The position numbers and the translations under genes were made by a program. 64,000 nucleotides of DNA from Nemopilema nomurai (Eukaryota; Cnidaria; Scyphozoa; Rhizostomeae; Rhizostomatidae), in assembly GCA_003864495.1 (NCBI GenBank), contig ML133450.1, forward strand, positions 415,968 through 479,967, written 5' to 3'. This document shows, one piece after another, positions 1 to 12,676 of this stretch (position 1 is its first letter; every line of letters starts with the position of its first letter). Under the pieces are notes generated by a model. That model was not told where the DNA came from. It saw only the letters and a list, made by a program, of their open reading frames with translations, and did not search any database.

Positions 1-2401
1 ATAACTTGCATGCTAACAACGGCATAATAATCAACACGTAACATGGGCATAATCTTTCTCAAGAACTATCCTAGAGGTCTTTCAAAGCTTATATATCTCC
101 TATGAATGTCTCAAAACGACTAAGAGCAAAATCTTTCACAAGCATCTTGCCCTAAAACGGTGCATGCCTAAACTCCTTTCGCTTGCTGCTACTTTTCCAT
201 AATTCTTTCTCCCTAGGATGAGGTACGGGGCTCAAATATATACTGAACTAAAAACGATAGACGTAAATGAAACGGTAAAAGGAAGTAATCTACTTAGTGA
301 CGAGCGGGGTGGCTTGACGTAGGTATGAAGTTACTCACAATAATACAAAGATGATCTTAATGCACGTGATACAAAAATGCGGAACGAACAAGGAAAATTA
401 CAGATTACCAAGAGTGATTAGGTAAGGCAAATCAAACGAATGAACTAGAGAGAAAGGCCTAAAATTAGCAATATTACAAAACAAATTGTGTCTCCCATTT
501 CTTTTTTTATTTGCTCTGGTCCGTCTTTTATACCCAAATACAGCTGCGGGAGGGTGGACAAATTGTTTGCCAATTTTTGACCGGGTATAGCTTCAAGAGG
601 AGGAATTTAAAAAATCTGAGACACACATTGGTAGCTTAGGATCTGCACTTCCTGCTGGTACAAGTCAGATTTTGTTACCCCAAACGCAAGGGTACAAAAT
701 AGCTTTTGAAAGTGGTACACTTTTGAGCAATAAATTCGCATGGAAAATAACATTTAACATTATTTGCCAATAATTTTGATCTGGCTAGATACGCCATAAT
801 ATTGTGCATCGAATGATATATAGTTTACCCAGATTCCTTGAACAGTTTGGCCTTTAGGAAGAAAACCCAAATTTCGTGTTGAAAACGTTTACCGTAACCT
901 TAAACTGCGATAAACGTGTTGGTAGTTGTCGTGACAGTCAAGCAAAAAGCTGGGATGGAACCGAAATAATCAAATATAAGTAAAATCAGTTTAAGAAAGC
1001 CGCAAAGTATCTACCTATCTTTTAGATAATCAATAACTAGATTAGTAGAGGTACCGATAACAGTACTATATAATGCAATCCTTAGATTCTGTTGTTAGCA
1101 ATAATAACTAGTTTAAAACAGCAAATCCTGTTTATTGTGAGTAAGCCGGTTTGAGAGCACGTCATATTTTGGAGAATAGTGGATCTCTTAACATATACTT
1201 GTAAACAAGGAAGCAAGAAGTTATTTTGCAACAAAAATTGTTTTACGCTATGAACCAGACGGAGTTAACAAATCTTTCTGTGTTCGTCCATAAGTATGAC
1301 ATTATGTGTCGCTAATTGCAAGTATACTGATCTGTCTTTGCTCTCATCACGTTTTAAGACCTGTCCTTGATATTCCTCAAACGAAGTCATACTCCAATCT
1401 TTTAATGTGTCTCTTTTGGGCGCATCTGACCCCTTTACTCTGTGCGTGGTCTTCTTGGAATTTTCTAGCTTTTCTGTTTCGCCCAGCTCAGCTAGAACAC
1501 ACTAGTTATAAAGGCCATGCAGGTAGTTTAGATGACTCAGTTTGTAGCAACGATACTTCGCTTTGGCCGGCTATGGCCACAGAAATAGCTACAACAGTCA
1601 TTTGGTATAACTTCTCCCTTCTCCGCAGATAATGATAGTCTTTTCGAATTTTTCTTTAGACATAATAATTGGCTCGAGGTTGTGATTATAATTTCTCGAC
1701 CTAGAGAGCTGCAGCAAACACATGAACTCATTTAACAGTCTTGTACCAACTCTCACTTGTACCAACTTGCGATAATACCCTGGTATAGGCTTGAATACCT
1801 CATCTGGAGATTTAACTGTTATTCTAGTATTGACGCCAAAATTTCATTAAATATCATCTCAGAATGTTAAGGTGGGCAACATAAATGTTTTTTCGTTTTA
1901 TTTCAATGGATGCTACTTGATAGAAAGTGAGACGCCATTTACCAACCCAATTATACAGCGCTACTCACATTATACAACACATTATCTTTTCTATAGTTGA
2001 TTATAGGCAAATACGATTTTTGGCACACTCCAGGTCAGTTCTGCTCGTTCGTGACAGTGCAGACACTGCGACAACTCAACGGAGACAAACTCAAAACATG
2101 AGGTGGAATCATCCACACACGAGGTATGATACCATTATCATTCTATCAGTATACACAGGTGTCCTTTTTTTTATCTGTGCATACTCTAGCTATGATTCTA
2201 AAAAATCTCGAACGAAATTTCAATTGAATTCTAATTCACAACGGTACCAAATATCTACAATTGTTCTAAATACGGCGGATAAAGTAAACAGATGCTTTTA
2301 AGCGACATTAACAAATCTGAAGATAGGTCCTGAACATTGATCTGGAAGCGCCAACATTTGTCTATACCTAAGAAGTATGACACTAGATTTACTACGAAGC
2401 T
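1..2401. other. Intergenic sequence, no gene recognised
   Basis: Short open frames on both strands (about 1306-1632 plus, 1927-2301 plus) have no recognisable motif, no supporting splice-phase chain and ordinary AT-rich composition. The right edge is the 3' flank of the minus-strand USP30 gene, so part of this stretch is probably its 3' UTR. No RNA gene or repeat was recognised. Confidence 0.5.
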
Positions 2402-5400
2402 TTACTTTTGACTATCGCACGTCTTCTCGTAGAAAAGCAGATAAGCGTTACTCGACAAAACAGATTGCTTTGAAGCAATCTTAGTATACTCATCAGACGA
2501 GTACACCCAACTGTCATCGGTATTAACAGCTCGCCTGTAGGTGACAAAGTGACCATTCGATGTGTCCCCAATGTGAACCACTACTGCGTTGAGACGGTAG
2601 CATGACCTACAATAGAAATCGACCGGCTGTCACAATTGAAAAGAAACGATTCAAAAATGGCAATAGTGATATGATTTGTTATGAAAGGAGATATATCTCG
2701 AATGCCATTTAAGTAGTTTTTTAGCTCTATAAAACTTTCCCAAAAATAAATACTTTACTGATGTGAATATATCGAGAAAGGATGATAACAGTGATAATTG
2801 AATACAAACTATTATGTGATTGGAATTTTGAATCTACAGCTTTGTGCTTTGTAAAGGCCGAAAATTCCAAGGTCACTTGCAAATCTTGTGCGAGCCAGTG
2901 ACTTCAGATGAAATTCCTAAGACTTACTTTGAAGAACATGTGCTGATGGAATTGGGTTCCAATTGGTACTTGCTATTGCCCCCTCGCAACGGGAGGTTTG
3001 CAGAAGTTTGTGACGTAAGCGACGAAGTGCTTTGACCCTTCAGCCTTGAGCTATAGGCCACCGTGTTATAGCGGTAGGCATTTAAGTCTATGACGTCACT
3101 GTAGCGCACAAACTGGTCGTTTTTGTATGAGTAGCCATTCGGCAAGAAGTAACTTCTTTGGATGTGAATACAAAGGCATTTGGGCAGCTGCGAAAAAGAA
3201 TTGAAATGCATCATACGAAGGCAAGAACTATTTGCCTTGAAATCTGAGAGAAGTTAAAAAAAGGCCACCTCACTTGGAATCCGATTAATTTAGGGTTATT
3301 ATGGTTGATAATGATTTCGCGGGACCATGGCTCTCCGAAGCTTGAAAACCAAAGCGACCAGCGACAGACCGAAAACCGTTACGTTCTGACGAAGTTTGGA
3401 GTTCGCCGAAAAACATGCTAATCTCACGACTTAGAAAGCTTGTTATAAACAGTTGAATATGAAATGACAATTTAATATTGGTTCTGATGAAAATAACATC
3501 TTTTACAAATGCCTTCCATATATATTAACTTATTGGCTACATCACTCAATGTGTCACTTGAACGTCATTGTACTGTTAGCTTAATGACATCTGACATGAG
3601 CACACAAAATAATCAATGTATTTGGAGCATTTTGAGTTTATCAACTCGCATATTCGATGCAATGCTTGATATTTGCGTGAAAGAACTTAACTGAGACTAA
3701 GAAATAGCAATGTGACATCAGTTAAATCTACCTTGGCAAAGGACAGCTGTTTAGAAAAGGAAGTTCTTTTTGGCAGATTAGAATGCGCTTCTCTAGTACA
3801 ACCAGGGCAGTTGACATCCAAAACACGCTCGCTTTTTGTAAATTCTGCCAAGCAGTTTTCCAGTTTTACTCCAGCCTTTGATAAAGAAACAAACAATTTT
3901 GATATATAATGTGATTTCCAGAAAACATACAGTATGGCGTCTATTCTTCAGTTTGTTTGTTGTACAGTGCTCAATAAATAGAAAATAGTGGGGGAATCCT
4001 CCCCAAGTGATTCAAGAATAATGACCCTACTGGTTACATACAGGTTGAATAAGATAACAAGTTGAGAGTATATTATATAGACAATTGCCTTGAAGTAAAT
4101 TATTACAAATCAAAAGGCAACAGGAGTTGCAAATATTGCAGTTAAGGATTTAAAAGAAAGCCTTATCTCCTTTAATGTAGATATAAATAGTTATACCAAA
4201 GGAGTGTATTTTGGGATCCTGACTGAGATACTCTCGAAGGGATCAAAGCCAACCGACTAAAATGAAAAAAGCACCATTAAACCTTCACTGGAAAATTTGC
4301 GAAAATGAAATAAAATGCCCTTAATGAGATCAAAAGTAAATCTATACAAAGTTCCAACAATGTAGGAAATATGAAACGATTCTGACCAAAAGTTAATGGT
4401 TTTTACCCAAGGCTAAAAATAAGAAGATAGTAGATATTATAGGAAGATTCTGTGTGATAAGTTGTATGCCAAGAATTTTGTTCAAGTTGCAGAAGAAGTT
4501 GGGACAGAAATGAAGGTATATAGTGCAAACCTGATATCCGCACTTTAAACATGTCATTCGATTGGCAAGGATGCCTTTAAATGGCGATGGTGAAGTCTCA
4601 GGTTTGGCTGGGGAATGAAAAATAAGTGCGCATAAGAAATAAAAAAAGTATGCCAAAACCGCTTTTTCTTGCTAATTTTAGATCAAGAAGCTTAGATATT
4701 TCTTTGTTAAAATTCCAAATGTGGAGAATGGAAATCATCCAGAGAATTTTGAAAGAACAATTAGGGAAAAAGTATCAAGAATATAAAATCAAACTATTTT
4801 CATGATCAATAAACTAGTATATTTTGCACATAACCTGATAAATTTTTTTCTTGCATTTACCTGGAATCTCTCTGCAAACTCTGCCAAAGCCATTTTTTAG
4901 GGAAACTGAGTCCTCGGTCTATAAATAATAGATTTGGCAATGAACCTGAAACCTTTGGGGTTATTGAAATCTCAAAAATGGTTTCATCATTAATGATAGG
5001 AAAATTAGAAACCAATGATTTGGTTTTCATTTGTCTTAAGTGCAAATGCTAAATTAAATACCAATGATAGAACTGTAGATTAGATTTAACAGCAAAGTAA
5101 ATCCACAGAAGGTCTCACTTGGTGATTGTTATAAATAGGTTTTCATACCAAAATGGCTCTCTTTTTCAAATACTTTTAAAATATGCCAACATGATATAAT
5201 TGCCAAAAGCTGACAAAATCAGTAGCCAGTTTCCACATGAGGCTCAGGCCAGTTTCAAAGGTATAGAGACCAGTACACCTTTTCCTATTGTTTTTCACAG
5301 ACAAAATCTTGCATTCTACTGGTAAATATTGGAAGTTTGGTATAAATAGCTTTAGCAGGTGATCAATAAAAATCAAATCAGGTTCACCTCTGCAAGAAAG

Positions 5401-8400
5401 CCAGGATCTTCCTTCCAATCCGAAGTCTGGATAGAAAAAGTTTTGGTTATGACAATAATTATTTGAAACAAGAAGTAATTTTATGTGTCTAACAGCCTAT
5501 TTTTGTTTTGCTTTTGGAATGAAGTGGTAGTAGGTACAGAAAGATCCATGGTATTTAGCAATCAGCAATAAGTAAAACCTCTGCTTTCAGATGACACAAA
5601 TAAAAACCAGCTATGTTTCAGCCAGATCTTGCTACTGTGGAGACAAAAGAGCTGCAATATGGAAATGTAAACTGCTTGGAGCCACAGCTAAGAAAGAAGC
5701 AGCTCAAGAATTACTTATGTTATCAGAATAAAACTTTTTGTATTCTTGTGTCCCAGAGGACGATGAAATTTGCTGCAGATTAATCAGTGATTTGATTGCA
5801 ATCTCTCTCTAATACAAATAGGGCAACTCTGGAAAACCGGGCTCTTTTCGAGTTGATAATATGCTCTGCTGCTATAATTTTCTGCTAATCTGTTAAATGC
5901 TCTTCTTTTTTTTGGTTTGGATATGATGTGACTTTTGCATGTGTGTATCATACATAACAGCAACAACTATGCTTTTTATCACCGGGTTCTTATTGCAGAA
6001 AACAAATGAATAGTGGAATGTGCCAACATTCTCCATGGTCCTTCAGCAATGCATATCTTGTACAAAACAAAATTGATTAAGAATAAAATAGAAACAACTC
6101 TTCTAAATCAATAGCTGTAGCACTTACAAGTTCATCATCCAAAGTGGACATCAAGACTTGGAAAAATTCATAAGCATCCTGAAGAAAGAGAACAATGAGT
6201 TATTTCAAGAAGAAAAAACTGCAAGATTAACAAGATTTAAATCCAAATTCTTTTAGGACAACCTTCCAAAGTTCCATTTACCCTCCAAAAATATTCACTT
6301 GCTGATTAAAGACAAAATGAAAGACAATTGAGGTTAAGTGTATTGGTAAGTGCAGATAATTCATGCAGAGAAACATGATGATCTAAAGTTCAGTAAGACC
6401 TATTTTCATCATACCTACAACTGAGACAGCAACAACTAACAACAGAAGAAAAATACAAATTCTTGCAAACAAATTTTTAAAAACTGAATTTAATGCATTT
6501 TAATGCGTGAGAGTAATTTCCTACAAGTGCACAGAACAAGAAATACAAAGTTCTATATGGTTTTTGTTAAAGGTCTTATCATTTGATCAGTGGGTTGGTG
6601 GCAAGGCAATCACATGGCAAATGGGGTAGAAATGAAAACCTTTGCCAACCTGTTGCTGCAAAGTCCCCACCCATCCATGTGCACTTAGTGACTGAATGAC
6701 ATCCATGGCAGAGAACAGGTCTTGCTCTGTCTCTTTCTTATTTGTTAGAACTTGTAAAATAGACAAAAGTGAATTTTAAAAAAAATATAATGAAAATCTG
6801 ACCACTAAGAAGGGATAAATATTTTATAAAATGGGAATCTACTCTGAAACCATTGCAGCTTGCAAATACTTGATGCAAAGGAAATCTTTAGGTATATATG
6901 ACTCTTTCTTGCCTATTTGACTTTTTCTATCACAAGAAAAGATCAAATAACATTGCAAGTAAGGATTAAATTGATTTTTTTCTCATTTTATTTTAGAAAA
7001 CTGACATTAAAGGCTTTGATTCTGACCACATTCTATTGTTGTTTATTCCTTTCACAAACATAATCTTCAAAATGTATGTAGTACTAAGAATTGGTTTCAA
7101 ATCTAATCTAATTGGGCATGTATACCTGGAATGATCTCTTTTAAGCTGCACAACAGTATCTTGTCTTTGTCTTGGTGAAAACCATCTATCCAGTTACAGA
7201 AGTCCTTTAATGTGGACACAGCCTGGAGCCAGAAGGAAAAGTCAATCATGTTTCAAACAGCCAATCACGTTTCAGAGTATTGATTTCAGATTCATTCAAA
7301 TCATTCCACTAGTTCATTTGACTACCGCTTGCCAAAAATCTTAATCCAGTTCTGATGTGGTACAAGCAATTCAGGACACTTTTTGGGAAACATGCTGTGG
7401 CTGCATTAAACAAAGTTTATGTTAAGAAAGATAAGATTAATAGATGGTACATGAAAGATCACCTAAGTCTATTTGCTTTTCTAATAGCTTTGCTATATTT
7501 CTTTACATTAGTCTGCAAAAAGGCATCCTTAGTTTCAATACTTTGATCAATATTACCATGTTTATGCTTGTGATCATAATAATTTAGGTAAATGATCTGT
7601 GAAATAGTAAACAAGCACTGAAGTAGTAAACAAAAATGTCTTAGGAACTTGATTACCTGAAGAATGCAATTCATAAAACATGTGTTGCCAAGATTTATCA
7701 ATCCTGGTGGCAAACCTAGATCAACAATAAATGGTTATTAGAATAATGAACACATGTAATAAAAAGTTTGAGGCCTATGTCCGTGTTGATGTTGTTTTGG
7801 TACTTGTTTACTCAACAAAATAAAATGAAATTGTTCACTCAAAGGACTTTAGCCCTCAGCATCTTCAAGTCACAGTCGATTCACATGCTATGCCTTTTTA
7901 TCCAAGACTTTATGCTGCTTTGCGTGGAGTTGGACAACATGAACCACATATCAAAACATTTCAGTACAACGCCTGTAGCCTATCTTTAGCTTCATGAAGA
8001 TCTCAATTGAGGCTAGCTTCTAAGAAAATCAGGGAATGTTTAATTAACAGCGGTAATTTTGGAGCGTTCCAAGTTTCAAAATTGTAGTGGATTACAGTGA
8101 GTGATGAGTTTCGCCGGTCGACATCCCGAGGGAAAAAACGTCTCCTTCAAAAGACAAGGGCGAATATTGTAGATTTCTCTCCAGTATGTTTTTTATGGGC
8201 CAAGAGTTAGTTTCGTATTTGCACAGGAAGGGATATTAAACAAGTGCACTTATATTATTGGCACACATTTACTACCTTTTTTTATCCTCTTTGACATTGT
8301 TGAACAAGCTGCTTTTTTGTTATCTTTAGGCCCCCCACCTCTTCTGAACAGCCATACAAAAGCAGTTACAGCAAGAGTAAAGGGCAAGGCAACGACAATA

Positions 8401-8462
8401 GCAAGCTTCTTCGAGCACCATTTAGAATTGTTGGCATTGATTTCCAAGTAGTAGCGTTCCAT
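2402..8462 (-). CDS. USP30: USP30-like mitochondrial outer-membrane ubiquitin-specific protease (12 exons, complete)
   Basis: Cysteine deubiquitinase of the USP family. The vertebrate orthologue sits in the mitochondrial outer membrane and opposes Parkin-driven mitophagy. Coding exons on the minus strand: 8462-8276, 7715-7657, 7222-7126, 6750-6650, 6178-6128, 5426-5388, 4918-4861, 4607-4531, 4256-4197, 3875-3732, 3187-2928, 2606-2402. All phases join, giving 1338 nt and 445 residues, somewhat shorter than the ~517 of vertebrate USP30. Exon 1 encodes an N-terminal hydrophobic segment (about residues 19-40) followed by a basic stretch, as in USP30. Exon 2 carries the Cys box GLINLGNTCFMNCILQ. 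Exon 4 to 5 gives QQQDAYEFFQVL. Exon 8 has one CxxC zinc-ligand pair (MTCLKCGYQ) and exon 10 the second (VNCPGCTRE). Exon 11 has LPKCLCIHIQR. The last exon has the His box NGHFVTYRR, then a serine (SSDE) where most USPs have Asp or Asn, as in USP30. The start is the first Met of exon 1, just before the membrane segment. Confidence 0.95.
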
Positions 8463-8732
8463 GGTGCCTCTTTCTTCGTAATGGACGGTTACTCTTCTTT
8501 GTTGTTGTTGTTGTTTGTTGCGCTATCAGAACAGTTATGTTGTTGTTGCTGTTGCAGGCACTTCTTGTCTTGTTACGGAGAAGAACGACGATAGGCGAAG
8601 ATTGCTTCGATGGTATAGAAAGAAGAGAAAATGCATTTAAAAAAAGCATGAGGTAAGAACTTTTTACAGCACTATCAGCATTTTACAGCATTTGTAAACG
8701 CATTTTTCGAGTCAAATTCAATGTCAAATTCA

Positions 8733-9357
8733 GTATCATCACCTTTATAGATTTTAGCAAGGCATTTGATTCGGTCGATAGAGGAAAAATGAAAGACATA
8801 CTTACAGCGTACGGCATTCCAGAGAAACTAGTCAGACTGGTTATGGCACTGTACAACAACACAAAGGCACATGTCATTACAACAGACGGACCAAGCGAAG
8901 AGTTCGAGATAAGCGCGGGAGTCCTTCAAGGAGACACACTGGCCCCCTTTATATTCGTGATTGTAGTGGACTACGTGATGAGATGCGCTATCGAAGAAGT
9001 TGGAGAGCAAGTAGGGTTCGAAAACAAACGTAGACGCTCAAGCAGAAGTCCAGCAACCTACCTAACGGACCTGGATTTCGCGGACGACATAGCATTGCTG
9101 TCAAACAACATGGAAAGTGCTCAAACCCTCCCAAGCAGCGTCGAGAAATGGGCATTATCCATAGGACTCCACACAAATCAAGCCAAAACCGAATACATGC
9201 GCATTGGTGACTTCAGTGGATGCAGGCATGCAGCGCTACACGTCAACAACGGACACATCAAAGAAGTGGCAAACTTTAAATACCTTGGCTGTTGGATGCA
9301 ATCCAGCCAAGCGGATTTCAACACACGCAGAGCTATGGTGTTTGATGCAGCCAATAA
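8733..9357 (+). mobile_element. LINE reverse-transcriptase fragment, 5' part (5'-truncated)
   Basis: The reading frame begins abruptly at about 8735 with FIDFSKAFDSVDRGK and continues open through GVLQGDTLAPFIF and the catalytic FADDIALLS (near 9080-9106), to the thumb-region KYLGCWMQSS. This is the palm and thumb of a non-LTR retrotransposon reverse transcriptase. The endonuclease and upstream part are missing, as expected for 5' truncation during target-primed reverse transcription. The frame runs into an inserted DNA transposon at 9358 and resumes at 12182. It lies 270 bp upstream of the USP30 start codon in opposite orientation. The exact LINE clade cannot be set by eye. Confidence 0.85.
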
Positions 9358-9399
9358 GGCCCCGTTTACACGATACCGTTTTCATTTGATATCGGATTC
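9358..9399 (+). repeat. Left terminal inverted repeat of the Harbinger-type element
   Basis: These 42 bases are the perfect reverse complement of 12137-12178. The preceding TAA (9355-9357) is the target-site duplication. Confidence 0.92.
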
Positions 9400-11275
9400 G
9401 GTTTCCCAATCCGATATGCAATTTCTCCCTGTTTACATGATACCGTTTTCATATCATATCGGATTCGGTTTCCCAATCCGATATGCAATTTCTCCCTGTT
9501 TACATGATACCGTTTTCATATCATATCGGATTCGGTTTCCCAATCCGATATGCAATTTCTCCCTCTTTACATGATACCGTTTTCATATCATATCGGATTC
9601 GGTTTCCCAATCCGATATGCAATTTCTCCCTGTTTACATGATACCGTTTTCATATCATATCGGATTCGGTTTCCCAATCCGATATGCAATTTCTCCCTGT
9701 TTACATGATACCGTTTTCATATCATATCGGATTCGGTTTCCCAATCCGATATGCAATTTCTCCCTGTTTACATGATACCGTTTTCATATCATATCGGATT
9801 CGGTTTCCCAATCCGATATGCAATTTCTCCCTGTTTACATGATACCGTTTTCATATCATATCGGATTCGGTTTCCCAATCCGATATGCAATTTCTCCCTC
9901 TTTACATGATACCGTTTTCATATCATATCGGATTCGGTTTCCCAATCCGATATGCAATTTCTCCCTGTTTACATGATACCGTTTTCATATCATATCGGAT
10001 TCGGTTTCCCAATCCGATATGCAATTTCTCCCTGTTTACATGATACCGTTTTCATATCATATCGGATTCGGTTTCCCAATCCGATATGCAATTTCTCCCT
10101 GTTTACATGATACCGTTTTCATATCATATCGGATTCGGTTTCCCAATCCGATATGCAATTTCTCCCTGTTTACATGATACCGTTTTCATATCATATCGGA
10201 TTCGGTTTCCCAATCCGATATGCAATTTCTCCCTCTTTACATGATACCGTTTTCATATCATATCGGATTCGGTTTCCCAATCCGATATGCAATTTCTCCC
10301 TGTTTACATGATACCGTTTTCATATCATATCGGATTCGGTTTCCCAATCCGATATGCAATTTCTCCCTGTTTACATGATACCGTTTTCATATCATATCGG
10401 ATTCGGTTTCCCAATCCGATATGCAATTTCTCCCTGTTTACATGATACCGTTTTCATATCATATCGGATTCGGTTTCCCAATCCGATATGCAATTTCTCC
10501 CTGTTTACATGATACCGTTTTCATATCATATCGGATTCGGTTTCCCAATCCGATATGCAATTTCTCCCTCTTTACATGATACCGTTTTCATATCATATCG
10601 GATTCGGTTTCCCAATCCGATATGCAATTTCTCCCTCTTTACATGATACCGTTTTCATATCATATCGGATTCGGTTTCCCAATCCGATATGCAATTTCTC
10701 CCTGTTTACATGATACCGTTTTCATATCATATCGGATTCGGTTTCCCAATCCGATATGCAATTTCTCCCTGTTTACATGATACCGTTTTCATATCATATC
10801 GGATTCGGTTTCCCAATCCGATATGCAATTTCTCCCTGTTTACATGATACCGTTTTCATATCATATCGGATTCGGTTTCCCAATCCGATATGCAATTTCT
10901 CCCTCTTTACATGATACCGTTTTCATATCATATCGGATTCGGTTTCCCAATCCGATATGCAATTTCTCCCTCTTTACATGATACCGTTTTCATATCATAT
11001 CGGATTCGGTTTCCCAATCCGATATGCAATTTCTCCCTGTTTACATGATACCGTTTTCATATCATATCGGATTCGGTTTCCCAATCCGATATGCAATTTC
11101 TCCCTCTTTACATGATACCGTTTTCATATCATATCGGATTCGGTTTCCCAATCCGATATGCAATTTCTCCCTCTTTACATGATACCGTTTTCATATATCG
11201 GATTCGGTTTCCCAATCCGATATGCAATTTCTCCCTGTTTACATGATACCGTTTTCTTATCATATCGGATTGGGG
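9364..11275. repeat. 67-bp tandem array, 28 full copies plus a partial copy
   Basis: Unit starts fall every 67 bp from 9364, with one 3-bp deletion near 11197. The first copy is the transposon end itself: the unit repeats the terminal inverted repeat with minor changes (ACACGATACC at the end becomes ACATGATACC in the array). Each unit contains a perfect hairpin, ATATCGGATT then 9 nt then AATCCGATAT. Copies are almost identical except for a G or C just before TTTACATGATACC. The C variant is found in copies 3, 8, 13, 18, 19, 23, 24, 26 and 27 (counting from 0), so a five-unit (335-bp) periodicity exists over the first part. All short open frames inside the array are artefacts of the repeat. Confidence 0.97.
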
Positions 11276-11469
11276 CTCTATCTACACGAATACGCTTTGG
11301 GTGGGCGCTGCGGGAATTTCGTCTTTGTTCTACATTCTCTGCGCAGTAGCATTTTGTTATTTTGCCAAGGAAGCCATCTAGGCGCCAAATCCGAAGCTTT
11401 CAGGGAACAAGAACTTTGCGAAATTATAACTAAACTAACTCAGTACGGGGAAAGAAGAAACCAAGGAAG

Positions 11470-11715
11470 ATATTTACCTCCATCAGACAAATAATAAAGC
11501 GTCAGAGCTAACTGTTTTTCAGGTGACATAGGAATCCTCATGTTGGTTGTTTGCAATGTGACGAATGGACGAAGTTCTGAACAAAGTTTAAAAAAGTTCG
11601 TTGCTGAAATTCTCAAATTTTTCTTCCATTCATTATCCATGGATATCCCATTCAACAGGTTTAGCCATCAAACATTCGCCCTTCCTGGATTAACCCAAAA
11701 CCTTCTATTTGCTCT
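11470..11715 (-). pseudogene. PIF/Harbinger transposase remnant (N-terminal region)
   Basis: On the minus strand from about 11711 the frame reads RRFWVNPGR, meets a TGA where a tryptophan is usual, then continues with LNLLNGISMDNEWKKNLRIS, FFKLCSELRPF, TTNMRIPMSPEKQ and LTLYYLSDGG near 11480. This is the conserved region before the DDE nuclease core in Harbinger (DDE_Tnp_4) transposases of many animals. The catalytic part is absent and the frame is broken, so it is not functional. It is too short and interrupted to be called a gene. Confidence 0.8.
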
Positions 11716-12136
11716 TTTTTTCTAACTTTACTAACTGCAGGCCTAGACGACAGTGAAATCATTCTCCATAAACTTTTTCTTCTGGCAATATAGCACATGT
11801 ATAAATGGTTAAACATCTGGACATTCAAGGCCATAGCATTCGCGATACTTGTGATTATAGTCATGAGAGAGCTGATTGTCGAGTTGTAGGCGTCCATCTT
11901 TGAATGTTTTGTTTTTCCAAAAGGCGCCAAATGTGCAAATGAACACGATACTGTTTCTGATAATGAGGCATCGTTTTCATTTCATATCGGATTCGGCTGT
12001 TTACACGAGAACAGAGGCATATCGGATTCATTTGAAAACGCATTGAGATCGTTTTCATTTGAAAACGCAAAAACGGTATGAAGCATATCGGATTCATTCG
12101 TTCTCGTGTTAACAGAAGGCCAATCCGATATCAAAT

Positions 12137-12178
12137 GAATCCGATATCAAATGAAAACGGTATCGTGTAAACGGGGCC
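12137..12178 (-). repeat. Right terminal inverted repeat of the Harbinger-type element
   Basis: Perfect 42-bp inverted match to 9358-9399. Followed by the second TAA target-site copy (12179-12181), after which the interrupted LINE resumes. Confidence 0.92.
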
Positions 12179-12181
12179 TAA

Positions 12182-12675
12182 GTTATGGAGAGTTTGGAAG
12201 TCAGATTGCAACAGAAACACCAAGATCCGAATTTTCAAGGCGTGCGTCGAACCAGTCCTCTTCTACGGAGCAGAGACGTGGAACACTACCTCAGCCCTAC
12301 TTAAGCGAGTTGACGGTTGCTACACCAGAATCCTCAGAAAAGCCATGGGGTGGACGCATCTGGACCGGCAAACAAACTCAACTTTGTACGGAGATCTCCC
12401 TAAAGCGTCAACTATCCTGCGCACCCGACGACTACGTTTCGTGGGACACTGCGTCCGTTGCACAGGCTGCCCCCAACCTGTCCAGCAACCAGTGTTATAG
12501 AGAGCCGATGGCCCCTACAGGAAAGGACAAGCCGCCCGCAAAACCTTCATCAAGTCTCTGCTAGAAGACCTCCCGGACAACAACATAGAGGGTCTGGAGT
12601 GCAGCGGCGGATCGCCAAGTGTGGAAAAATCTAATAATGACAAAGGAACCCAGCGACTAGCTGACTGATGATGAT
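12182..12675 (+). mobile_element. LINE reverse-transcriptase fragment, 3' part
   Basis: Continuation of the LINE at 8733-9357. In the resumed frame it reads RIFKACVEPVLFYGAETW, LLKRVDGCYTRILRKAMGW, RRLRFVGHCVRCTGCPQ and, after a frame disturbance near 12500, KTFIKSLLEDLPDNNIEGLE. It ends in TGATGATGATTAAA-like sequence near 12666-12679, typical of a LINE 3' end. Stops and frameshifts in the last 200 bp show that the copy is dead. Confidence 0.85.
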
Positions 12676-12676
12676 T

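Larger units (their letters stand above)
9358..12178. mobile_element. Nonautonomous PIF/Harbinger-type DNA transposon inserted in the LINE
   Basis: A 2821-bp element bounded by 42-bp perfect terminal inverted repeats starting GGCCCCGTTTACACG (9358-9399 and 12137-12178). It is flanked by a 3-bp TAA duplication (9355-9357 and 12179-12181). A TWA target duplication and a transposase remnant of the Harbinger type support the superfamily. Removing the element and one TAA restores the LINE frame exactly (AANK joined to LWRVWKSDC). Inside are a 67-bp tandem array (9364-11275), a decayed transposase N-terminal region on the minus strand (11470-11715), and an AT-rich right arm with further scattered copies of the terminal motif (11940-12178). 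No complete transposase or DNA-binding partner gene remains, so it must have been moved in trans. Confidence 0.88.

Noticed and set aside
1306..2301. Open frames of 108 and 124 codons on the plus strand
   Set aside because: No recognisable domain, biased composition typical of random AT-rich frames, and no adjoining exons in phase.
9364..11275. Regularly spaced direct repeats as a CRISPR array
   Set aside because: The units are contiguous with no unique spacers, and the genome is eukaryotic. The same applies to 28036-30212.
9158..11494. Open frames repeating a Met-Gln-Phe-Leu-Pro motif in the 67-bp array
   Set aside because: They are translations of the tandem repeat and transposon ends, not of a gene.
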